Below are positions 28,364 through 36,076 of a stretch of 64,000 bases of DNA, piece by piece. Within the stretch, counting starts at the first letter, position 1, and each line of letters begins with the position of its first letter. The position numbers and the translations under genes are program-made. Source of the stretch: Bacteroidia bacterium (GTDB lineage Bacteria > Bacteroidota > Bacteroidia > B-17B0 > Aurantibacillaceae); assembly GCA_020846025.1 (NCBI GenBank), contig JADLER010000122.1, positions 1 through 64,000 on the forward strand, read 5' to 3'. Below the pieces are notes generated by a model, which was given only the letters and a program-made list of their open reading frames with translations, did no database searches and was not told where the DNA came from.

Positions 28364-30010
28364 ATGAAGTTTAATTTCATTAAAAGCAAAAAATCACTAG
28401 CACTTATTTTATCCGTGTTAGCTGTATCTTGTGGCACAGAGCGTTCCCCAGTTACGGGCTGGTCATACAACGACCCAGATAATGGTGGCTTTGAAAAAGT
28501 ACCTTATGAAGAGCAAGAAACAGGACCTGGATTGGTTTTAATAGAAGGTGGTACCTTTACAATGGGTAGAACTGAACAAGAAGTAACCTACGAATGGAAC
28601 AATGTGCCTCGTCGTGTTACTGTTTCTTCGTTTTATATGGATGAAACTGAGGTAAGCAATTTCTCTTATCTTGAATATTTATATTGGACAAACCGTGTTT
28701 TTGGGCCAACTTTCCCAGATATTTATTATAAAGCACTCCCAGATACTTTGGTATGGAGAGAAAAGTTGGCTTATAATGAACCTTATGTTGAGTACTATTT
28801 GCGTCATCCTTCTTATAGAGATTACCCTGTAGTGGGAATTAATTGGTTACAAGCAAATGAGTTTTGTGCTTGGAGAACTGACCGCGTAAATGAGTTTATT
28901 TTAATTCGTGAAGGTTTATTAGATCACGTTCCAAATCCATCTGATCAGGACTATTTTAGTACTGAAGCATATTTATCTGGTAAGTGGCAAGGTCAATTAA
29001 AACAAAAATTACCTTCATTTGATGAGCAAAACCCTGAAAGAGATGTAAGAATGGAAGATGGTATATTTTTACCAAAATACCGCCTACCAACCGAAGCTGA
29101 GTGGGAATATGCTGCTTATGGTTTAATTGGAAACACCATTGGTGAGCGTATAACAGATAGAAGAATTTATCCTTGGAATGGTCATGGAGTTCGTAATTCA
29201 TCAGATAAATATATTGGACAAATTGCAGCTAACTTTGTACGTGGTGCTGGTGATATGATGGGTACTGCAGGTTTCTTGAATGATAATGCCGATGTTACTG
29301 CTCCAGTTTATTCATATTGGCCTAACGACTATGGTTTGTATAATATGGCTGGTAACGTATCTGAGTGGGTAATGGATGTATATAGAGCCTCTACAGTTAC
29401 TGATGCTGATGAGTTCCGTCCTTTCCGTGGTAACGTATTTGTAACTCAAGTAAAAGATAGTACTGATAATACAATTGCTACAAATATTGATGGACCTGTT
29501 TTTCAAAAGTTTATTCATAAAGTTAACCCTCCAGGAGCGCACGGTGTGAGTCAAGAAACAGCCGAAGTAACAGATAGCGTATTAACTGTTTTAACTAACG
29601 ATGCAGAAAATTATAAAAATGCACCTGCTGATGGTAAATCAGATATTCCTGGTCGAGTAAAATGGAGAGAAGTAAGTGCTGCTATTGCTTCTGATAACTT
29701 AGATGAGCGTAGAAATTATAAAACAGCAGATTATATCAGTTATTTAGATGGAGATGTAAATTCTAGTATTTATTATGCCGAAGGAGAAGAAGCTTATGGA
29801 GATAAAGCCAATAGCTTAATGTATGAGTATGCTAAAACATCTTTAATTAATGATAAGGCGCGTGTGTATAAAGGTGGTAGCTGGAGAGATAGAGCATATT
29901 GGTTAAACCCAGGAACACGTCGTTATTTAGATCAACGTCAATCTACTGCACACATTGGTTTTAGATGTGCGATGGTTAGAGTTGGTAGCCCAGTTGGTTT
30001 AGGTAAATAA
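28364..30010 (+). CDS. gldJ: Gliding motility lipoprotein GldJ
   Basis: GldJ is an outer membrane lipoprotein required in Flavobacterium for gliding and T9SS stability. The 548-residue protein has a lipoprotein signal with the modified Cys at residue 23 (LAVSCGTE). A formylglycine-generating-enzyme/sulfatase-modifying fold follows: GGTFTMGRTEQE, MDETEVSNFSYLEYLYW, YRLPTEAEWEYAAYG, YNMAGNVSEWVMDVY, and a final GGSWRDRAYW and HIGFRCAM. The context of porV, porU and murF fits gldJ in related genomes. A strong terminator follows directly. Confidence 0.94.
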   Translation: MKFNFIKSKKSLALILSVLAVSCGTERSPVTGWSYNDPDNGGFEKVPYEEQETGPGLVLIEGGTFTMGRTEQEVTYEWNNVPRRVTVSSFYMDETEVSNFSYLEYLYWTNRVFGPTFPDIYYKALPDTLVWREKLAYNEPYVEYYLRHPSYRDYPVVGINWLQANEFCAWRTDRVNEFILIREGLLDHVPNPSDQDYFSTEAYLSGKWQGQLKQKLPSFDEQNPERDVRMEDGIFLPKYRLPTEAEWEYAAYGLIGNTIGERITDRRIYPWNGHGVRNSSDKYIGQIAANFVRGAGDMMGTAGFLNDNADVTAPVYSYWPNDYGLYNMAGNVSEWVMDVYRASTVTDADEFRPFRGNVFVTQVKDSTDNTIATNIDGPVFQKFIHKVNPPGAHGVSQETAEVTDSVLTVLTNDAENYKNAPADGKSDIPGRVKWREVSAAIASDNLDERRNYKTADYISYLDGDVNSSIYYAEGEEAYGDKANSLMYEYAKTSLINDKARVYKGGSWRDRAYWLNPGTRRYLDQRQSTAHIGFRCAMVRVGSPVGLGK

Positions 30011-30030
30011 ATTTGTTGAAAACTATATCT

Positions 30031-30066
30031 AAAGCCCTTCCGCAAAATTGGAAGGGCTTTTTATTT
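30031..30066 (+). terminator. Intrinsic terminator after gldJ / upstream of murF
   Basis: AAAGCCCTTCC (30031-30041) pairs perfectly with GGAAGGGCTTT (30050-30060) and a T-rich run follows. The hairpin ends about 14 bases before the chosen murF start codon, so it could also attenuate murF. Confidence 0.85.
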
Positions 30067-30074
30067 TTATCCAC

Positions 30075-31394
30075 ATGCCAAAATATCTATCCACCGAAGA
30101 GTTATATCAGTTGTTTATACAATGCGATCATAAAATAACAACTGACACTAGAAAAGTTATTAATGACTCTATCTTTTTTGCCTTAAGAGGTGTAAATTTT
30201 GATGCAAACACATTTGCAACTCAAGCTATTGAAGAGGGTTGTAAATTTGCCATTGTTGATAATGAACAGGTTTCAAATAATCAAACTATATTTTTGGTAA
30301 AAGATGTATTAAAATCGTTACAAGATTTAGCTACATTACATCGCAAAAAATTAGCTATTCCAATTATTGCTATTACGGGAAGTAATGCTAAAACAACGCA
30401 CAAAGAATTAATTAATGCGGTATTATCTAAAAAATTTAATACTTATGCAACAATTGGTAATTTAAATAATCATATTGGAGTTCCATTAACTCTCTTAGCA
30501 TTAACTTCGCAGCATCAATTGGCAATTGTAGAAATGGGCGCTAATCATCAAGGTGAGATTGAGCAACTCTGTGAAATTGCTGATCCAGATTTTGGGTTAA
30601 TTACAAATATTGGAAACGCTCATCTTGAAGGATTTGGGGGGCCAGAAGGTGTAAAAAAAGGAAAAGGTGAGTTGTATCAATTTCTGAAGAATAAAGCAGG
30701 AAAAGTATTTGTAAATGCAGATGATATAGTGTTAATGGATATGGTGAAAGGATTACAGGTTATAACTTATGGATTAAATAAGATGTATGATGTGTATGGG
30801 ATTTCGGTTGAACAATCGGAATTTGTTGAGTTTAAATGGACTCAAAAGAATAAAGATCTGCAAAATCAACCAATTGTAAAGACTCATTTATTTGGTCATT
30901 ATAATTTTATAAATGCACTTTGTGCGGCATGCGTTGGGAATTATTTTGGTATTTCTGAAGAAAATATTAATGATGCACTATCTATGTATTTGCCAGAAAT
31001 GAACCGCTCTCAGGTGAAAAAAACTAAGGACAATACACTGATTTTAGATGCATATAATGCGAATCCAAGTAGCATGAGATTAGCTATTGAAAATTTCGCG
31101 AATCAAGATTTGAAAAACAAAGTACTAGTATTGGGTGATATGTTTGAGTTAGGAGATTATAGTATCGAAGAACATCGTAAGATATTATTTCAACTCGTTG
31201 CATTACATTTTAATCATGTTTATTTGGTAGGTGAAAATTTTAAAAAACATACTCAGGATTTTAACCAGTTTCAATTTTTTAATAATTCAGATGATTTAGC
31301 GGCATATTTTTCAGTTCATCCAATGAAAAATTATACTATTTTAATAAAAGGCTCTAGAGGTATAAAACTCGAAAAAATTGTAGGTTTCTTGTAG
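30075..31394 (+). CDS. murF: UDP-N-acetylmuramoyl-tripeptide--D-alanyl-D-alanine ligase
   Basis: MurF adds D-Ala-D-Ala to the UDP-MurNAc-tripeptide, the last cytoplasmic step of the peptidoglycan precursor. I chose the ATG at 30075 (439 aa) rather than an upstream TTG at 30048 that lies inside the terminator stem. Motifs include ITTDTRKVINDSIFFALRG, the ATP-binding ITGSNAKTTHKELI, EMGANHQGEIEQL, ITNIGNAHLEGFG and LILDAYNANPSSM. The P-loop reads GSNAKTT where the usual MurF form is GSNGKTT. The gene sits apart from the murG-murC cluster at the right end of the window. Confidence 0.93.
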   Translation: MPKYLSTEELYQLFIQCDHKITTDTRKVINDSIFFALRGVNFDANTFATQAIEEGCKFAIVDNEQVSNNQTIFLVKDVLKSLQDLATLHRKKLAIPIIAITGSNAKTTHKELINAVLSKKFNTYATIGNLNNHIGVPLTLLALTSQHQLAIVEMGANHQGEIEQLCEIADPDFGLITNIGNAHLEGFGGPEGVKKGKGELYQFLKNKAGKVFVNADDIVLMDMVKGLQVITYGLNKMYDVYGISVEQSEFVEFKWTQKNKDLQNQPIVKTHLFGHYNFINALCAACVGNYFGISEENINDALSMYLPEMNRSQVKKTKDNTLILDAYNANPSSMRLAIENFANQDLKNKVLVLGDMFELGDYSIEEHRKILFQLVALHFNHVYLVGENFKKHTQDFNQFQFFNNSDDLAAYFSVHPMKNYTILIKGSRGIKLEKIVGFL

Positions 31395-31449
31395 TTTTTT
31401 GTGAAGAACTTGTTTTTTTAGATAATTAGTTTTTAAAGATTTTTTTAAT

Positions 31450-31457
31450 TATATTTG
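31450..31457 (+). promoter_or_regulatory. Candidate -7 box before the sialidase-like gene
   Basis: TATATTTG matches TAnnTTTG 33 bases before the ATG at 31490. No good -33 TTTG was found. Confidence 0.35.
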
Positions 31458-31489
31458 ATTTGTTGTTTAATTTATTAAAAAAACTAATC

Positions 31490-33466
31490 ATGAAAAAACA
31501 CTTACTAATCACTACGGGTATTTTAGCAGGAGGAATACTCAGTGCACAAGTAGCTAGAGTTGCAAAGATTCCAGCAAACTTAGCAAATCAAAAATTATTG
31601 AAATCTGCAGTTGTTGATGAAAAAATAACACCTCAACAAATGAAGGCTATTCAAAAAGCAAAAGCAATTTCAGCTCATAATAAAAAAGTGGCAGCTTATT
31701 CTGAAACTCCAGTTGGTTTTACAAATTATGATTTACAATCAAATGGTAGCGTTGGAGATAGAATAGTTGTAAATGCTGACGGTTCTATCGCCTTATGCTG
31801 GACATCATCTGCTGGTGATGGTGGATCTTATGCTGATAGAGGTACTGGTTATAATTATTATAACGGTACAGCATGGGCAGTTTCTGGACCGTTTAATTCA
31901 GGAAACACATCTAGAGTGGAGAATGTACGTGTAGGTTGGGGAAATGTTGTAAATACACGTAATGGTAAAGAAGCAATTATGGCTCATGGCGCAGGTAATT
32001 CATCATTAAATATTGCTACTCGTGCTACTAAAGGTACAGGTACTTGGAATAATAGTACTACTGCTTTACCAAATATAACAGGTGGAAATTGGTGGCCTCG
32101 TATGGTAACTTCTCATCCAACTGGTGGGGATACAATTTATTCAATCTCTATCACATATCCTGTTGCTAACGGTGGTGCAGCTTATAATGGACTAGATGGT
32201 GCTTTATTATTTTCCCGTTCTACTGATGGTGGAATAACTTGGGATATACAAAATACTCAACCAAATGGACTTACTTCGACGGAGTTTTTAGGTTTTAGTG
32301 GCGATGGTTATGCTATTGCGGCTAGAGGTGCTACTGTAGCTATTATTGCAGGTGATTCGGGTACTGATTTGGTTTTATCTAAATCTACTGATGGCGGTAA
32401 TACTTGGACATCTTCTATAGTTTTAGATTTTCCAGTAAATAAATGGGATCCAACTACTACAATATCAGATATTGATAATGATGGGATTGCTGATACTGTA
32501 GAAACAAATGACGGAAATTTATCAATTGCTGTTGATAATAACGGAAAAGCCTTTGTTGCTTATGGACGTATGAGAATCTTAAATGATGCCCCATCTGCAA
32601 ATGGTTATAGTTATTTTCCTTACACTGATGGATTATATATTTGGAACGAAAGTATGCCTACTCAAACTGTAAGTACAGTAATGGGAACTAATATTGCCGC
32701 TGGTATGGAAGATTTATATCAACAAGGAACTATTTATTTTCCTACTGTTGCATCTGGTTCTTGGCCATTTGGTTTAACACGCGCTAATTCACTAACATCT
32801 TTTCCAAGTTTAGCATTTGATGCTGCTAATACTTTATATTTATCATATAGTTCTGTAGTAGATAGCTGTATCTCAATTACTGGAGATAAATTAGTAAGAC
32901 ATCAATATATTACTAAATCTACAGATGAAGGAGTTAACTGGGAGTGTCCTTATGACATTGTACCTTTTGCTGTTAATGCTGAACAAGAAGGGATTTATGG
33001 TTCATTAGCTAAAAATGTAAATTCTGATGCGCATATCATTTATCAAAGAGATTTTTATCCAGGAAATGGTATCCCCGCTGCTTCTGGAACTAACCCTGAT
33101 GGTATTCAGTTAGACCAAGGTAATGATATGATTTATGTAAAAGTGCCTACATCTGATATTGGTAATAATTGTTCTGTTCCAACTGGAATTAAAAATAGTA
33201 ACTCACCAATTGCATCTGTAAATGTTTATCCAAATCCTGCTCAAACAAGTGCTACAATTGAAGTTCAATTAACAGATAATGCTAAATTGGATGTGGTAAT
33301 TTTAAATGCCGTAGGACAAACAGTTTATACAACTTCTACACAAGCTAATGCAGGTTTAAATACTGTAGCTTTAAATATTTCTGATTTAAGTGCTGGAATT
33401 TATTTCTACCAAGTAAAAATTGGAAATGGTTATGCAGTTACTAAAAAGTTTGTAGTAAATAAATAA
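31490..33466 (+). CDS. Secreted sialidase/BNR-repeat protein with T9SS type A sorting domain
   Basis: I chose the ATG at 31490 (658 aa), which gives a good signal peptide (about 1-20). The central part looks like a beta-propeller with three Asp-box motifs: SRSTDGGITWD (near 242), SKSTDGGNTWTS (near 297) and TKSTDEGVNWE (near 478). These are found in sialidases and in many non-enzymatic propellers. A calcium-binding-like DIDNDGIADTVE lies near 330. The last 80 residues are a T9SS type A sorting domain (VNVYPNPAQTSA to GIYFYQVKIGNG and KKFVVNK), so the protein should be exported by the T9SS and processed by PorU. I cannot see a full sialidase active site, so hydrolase activity is not claimed. 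Confidence 0.82.
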   Translation: MKKHLLITTGILAGGILSAQVARVAKIPANLANQKLLKSAVVDEKITPQQMKAIQKAKAISAHNKKVAAYSETPVGFTNYDLQSNGSVGDRIVVNADGSIALCWTSSAGDGGSYADRGTGYNYYNGTAWAVSGPFNSGNTSRVENVRVGWGNVVNTRNGKEAIMAHGAGNSSLNIATRATKGTGTWNNSTTALPNITGGNWWPRMVTSHPTGGDTIYSISITYPVANGGAAYNGLDGALLFSRSTDGGITWDIQNTQPNGLTSTEFLGFSGDGYAIAARGATVAIIAGDSGTDLVLSKSTDGGNTWTSSIVLDFPVNKWDPTTTISDIDNDGIADTVETNDGNLSIAVDNNGKAFVAYGRMRILNDAPSANGYSYFPYTDGLYIWNESMPTQTVSTVMGTNIAAGMEDLYQQGTIYFPTVASGSWPFGLTRANSLTSFPSLAFDAANTLYLSYSSVVDSCISITGDKLVRHQYITKSTDEGVNWECPYDIVPFAVNAEQEGIYGSLAKNVNSDAHIIYQRDFYPGNGIPAASGTNPDGIQLDQGNDMIYVKVPTSDIGNNCSVPTGIKNSNSPIASVNVYPNPAQTSATIEVQLTDNAKLDVVILNAVGQTVYTTSTQANAGLNTVALNISDLSAGIYFYQVKIGNGYAVTKKFVVNK

Positions 33467-33488
33467 TCTATTTAATATACATTAATAA

Positions 33489-33523
33489 AAGAAGCTACCA
33501 CAAATGGGTAGCTTCTTTTTTTT
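33489..33523 (+). terminator. Intrinsic terminator after the sialidase-like gene
   Basis: AAGAAGCTACC (33489-33499) pairs with GGTAGCTTCTT (33507-33517) and is followed by a run of T. Confidence 0.85.
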
Positions 33524-33606
33524 GTTTGAATAATTTGTCTGCTCTATAAATAATAAATAAGAAACTTCATACTTGGTGTTAGCTCATATTTGAATTGCTA
33601 ACACTT

Positions 33607-34275
33607 TTATTTAGTGTTTTCTAGGCCATCTTCAATTTGTTGTTTCCCCCAATGTGGATATAATGGGGAAGATGTTTTAGCTTTATTATATTTATCCAAT
33701 GCAATTTTAAATATTGGTAATGCTTTTTCTTTGCCACCTCCTAATACTTTTGGTGTATTCAGTATATTTTGTGCTTTTAATAAATAAGCTCTCGGATTTT
33801 CTGAATCTAAACGAATAGCTTCGTTGGCATATTTTAAAGATTGTACGCCATATTTATGCGCACGATTTTGTTGGTTTACTAAAATTCTTGCTGCACAAAT
33901 CATGGATTTTAAAACTAAAACTTCCGAATTGTTCTTATAAAGTGAATCGGCTGTTTTTGCTAATTTATCTGCTTGTTGGCATAAATTATCAATTTCATCT
34001 TTTGGAGATTCAAGCGCAAATATAGCATAACAAGTTGCGGCATAGTAATAAGGTAGCCAATCGTTTTTTTGTACATCAGCAAGTTGTTTAAATGTTGCGC
34101 CTAATTTTTTGAATGATTGATGATTTTTTGTTTGATGAAATAATATGATTTGTTTTTGTAATTGATGATTATAGTTGCTCTGTTGAGCTTTAATGGTTTT
34201 ACTAATCCCAACTCCAATTAAGATTAAGAAAATATAGAATGCTGCATGTGATTTACCATATTGACAACTAAACAT
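33607..34275 (-). CDS. TPR-like protein of unknown function
   Basis: A 222-residue protein with an N-terminal hydrophobic segment (about 11-27) that is either a signal peptide or an anchor, ending near KAQQ. The rest is helical with TPR-like repeats: WLPYYYAATCYAIFAL, SEVLVLKSMICAARI and ENPRAYLLKAQNIL, then KALPIFKIALDKY. It is probably periplasmic. It follows the double-thioredoxin gene by 7 bases on the same strand and may be co-transcribed with it. No specific function can be assigned. Confidence 0.72.
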   Translation of the reverse strand: MFSCQYGKSHAAFYIFLILIGVGISKTIKAQQSNYNHQLQKQIILFHQTKNHQSFKKLGATFKQLADVQKNDWLPYYYAATCYAIFALESPKDEIDNLCQQADKLAKTADSLYKNNSEVLVLKSMICAARILVNQQNRAHKYGVQSLKYANEAIRLDSENPRAYLLKAQNILNTPKVLGGGKEKALPIFKIALDKYNKAKTSSPLYPHWGKQQIEDGLENTK

Positions 34276-34282
34276 GATGTTG

Positions 34283-35290
34283 TTATTTTTTATTTTCGTG
34301 GTATGCTTTTATGTAATCTGCCCAAGGAGTGGTTTTGTATTTGTCTTCGGCATAATATTTTAAGATAGGAAGTAAATTCTTAGGTGTTAAAAAAGCGTTA
34401 AGTGCATCTAAAGTATTTTGTTTATCATCTAAAACTGCAATGCTTGGAAATTGTAAACGGTTATTGGTTGCTCTTAATGCAAATGTATGTAAAGGATAAC
34501 CGTTTAGGATTGTTTTATAACATTTCTCACCCCTAAATATTAAAGTGTCATTACTTTCAGCATCAAAGTTTATGAAGTAGAAATTCTTGTTTATATAGGC
34601 TGCAATGGTAGAATCTTTTAATGTGGTGGCGTATTGAACTTTGCAGGAATTACAAAAACCAGCCGAGATATTAACCAAGATTTTCTTTGGCGATTTTTTA
34701 GATAGTTTTTCTATTTCTTTTAATGTGAAAGTTTTTACAGGTAGTTTAGTGAAAACAGTATCGTAAAAAGTATGATTGAATTGCGTAGAAAACTCGTCGT
34801 AGGTAGCGCTTTTAAACACGCTTTCTACAGTATAAATTAATAATGGTTCAATCTTTTTGTCTTCTAAATAACCTTGTGATAGTAAATTAAACTCAAAATT
34901 ATTAGCAATAAAAATAGTGGAGGGGTAACTTAAACTGTTTCCTAAAAATTTAATTGCTAACTCATGTGGTGTTTTAGGATTTGGTGAGGTTGGTTTGTAA
35001 ACTTTACCATTAAATTCAATAGTATCTTTAGTTTCAGCGTTAAATTTTACTGGGTAAAAATATTGATTAATGTAACCTGCAATGTTAGGATTAGAGTAAG
35101 TAGTTTTCATCATGTGTTTACACCATCCGCACCAATCGGTATAAATATCAACTATAAAAGGCTTTGGCTGTTGTTTGTTTAATTTCTGAGCCTCATCAAA
35201 CGATAGCCATTTTACTAAGCCATCTTCAGATTGTGAATATGAGATTAATGTAAAAGATAAGAAGAAGAATAGGGTGTATAGTTGTTTCAT
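34283..35290 (-). CDS. Periplasmic protein with two thioredoxin-like domains
   Basis: I chose the ATG at 35290 (335 aa) because it gives a clean signal peptide (MKQLYTLFFFLSFTLISYSQ). The first thioredoxin fold (about 22-150) has a CGWC redox motif in YTDWCGWCKHMM, and the second (about 175-305) has a CNSC motif in SAGFCNSCKVQ. Both folds share a KFNAE/NFDAE segment and a following DTIEFNGKVY / DTLIFRGEKCY element, so they look like an internal duplication. It probably acts as a periplasmic thiol-disulfide oxidoreductase. The TPR-like gene follows and the YdcF-like gene precedes it. Confidence 0.82.
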   Translation of the reverse strand: MKQLYTLFFFLSFTLISYSQSEDGLVKWLSFDEAQKLNKQQPKPFIVDIYTDWCGWCKHMMKTTYSNPNIAGYINQYFYPVKFNAETKDTIEFNGKVYKPTSPNPKTPHELAIKFLGNSLSYPSTIFIANNFEFNLLSQGYLEDKKIEPLLIYTVESVFKSATYDEFSTQFNHTFYDTVFTKLPVKTFTLKEIEKLSKKSPKKILVNISAGFCNSCKVQYATTLKDSTIAAYINKNFYFINFDAESNDTLIFRGEKCYKTILNGYPLHTFALRATNNRLQFPSIAVLDDKQNTLDALNAFLTPKNLLPILKYYAEDKYKTTPWADYIKAYHENKK

Positions 35291-35339
35291 AATTGAAAAA
35301 TACAGGTAAGGCAAGTTAGCGAAAAATTTTAATAAACTA

Positions 35340-36005
35340 TTACCGTTGTTTTTTCTTGTGTTTAATGTTAAGTCCTAATGTTCCTTTTAGACGGTACCAT
35401 TTACTTTGAGTTTCAACTATTGATGCGAAATTTTCTACTTTTAATGGTTTATAATCTATTAGCATAGTATCGCTATGAGGCAATGTTCTTAAAGTATCAA
35501 GGTTTACTGGCAAAAATTTTAATGGTTTTAACCAACGTCTCCCAAAACGATAGGTCATTCGCGTTTGGAATGGATCGGTTGCTAATGCAATGGTGTTAAA
35601 TTCTTTTGATTTAGCCAATAAATAACCATACCATAAATTCTCCGTACTATGCTCGGCTTTATTTTCTACAATAATATGTTCGGTAGGTACTCCCAAAGTA
35701 ATGGCGTAAGCTTTCATAATTTCACCTTCTATGTAGGGCGAATAAACAGAGCTACCACTCATAATTAAATTTTTAGCAATTCCTTTTTTGTATAGATGCA
35801 CAGCCCAAGCTACTCGCATTTGCATAACTTTACTCCAAGTGGGTTCAAAAAATGGGACACCTGGCACTATTACAGCATCGTAGTTACTATGCGCTTTTAT
35901 TGCTCTATTGTATAACTTTGAGGCAGACGGTTGGAATAATGAGCAGGATGAACAGGTCAAGCTGATGAATGCGATGATAAGAAATTTTTTCCCCATATCA
36001 TTCAA
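35340..36005 (-). CDS. YdcF/SanA (DUF218) family lipoprotein-like protein
   Basis: The 221-residue protein has a hydrophobic N-terminus rich in Cys (ISLTCSSCSLF), consistent with a lipoprotein or anchored signal, and a DUF218/YdcF domain (about 40-190): YDAVIVPGVPFFEPTW, LIMSGSSVYSPYIEGEIM, VPTEHIIVENKAEHSTENL and ALATDPFQTRMTYRF. Family members such as SanA and ElyC affect envelope barrier function or peptidoglycan synthesis; the precise reaction is not established. An in-frame ATG at 35996 is an alternative start. The gene diverges from recQ. Confidence 0.82.
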   Translation of the reverse strand: MNDMGKKFLIIAFISLTCSSCSLFQPSASKLYNRAIKAHSNYDAVIVPGVPFFEPTWSKVMQMRVAWAVHLYKKGIAKNLIMSGSSVYSPYIEGEIMKAYAITLGVPTEHIIVENKAEHSTENLWYGYLLAKSKEFNTIALATDPFQTRMTYRFGRRWLKPLKFLPVNLDTLRTLPHSDTMLIDYKPLKVENFASIVETQSKWYRLKGTLGLNIKHKKKQR

Positions 36006-36076
36006 AAATACAATTTCAATTGAATAGCTTTGTAAATTGCATTATAAAAAATGTTATTTTAACGTATCTGTTTCTT

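Noticed and set aside
30048-30074. Upstream TTG start for murF
   Set aside because: It lies inside the stem of a strong terminator and adds residues unlike MurF; the ATG at 30075 fits the family.
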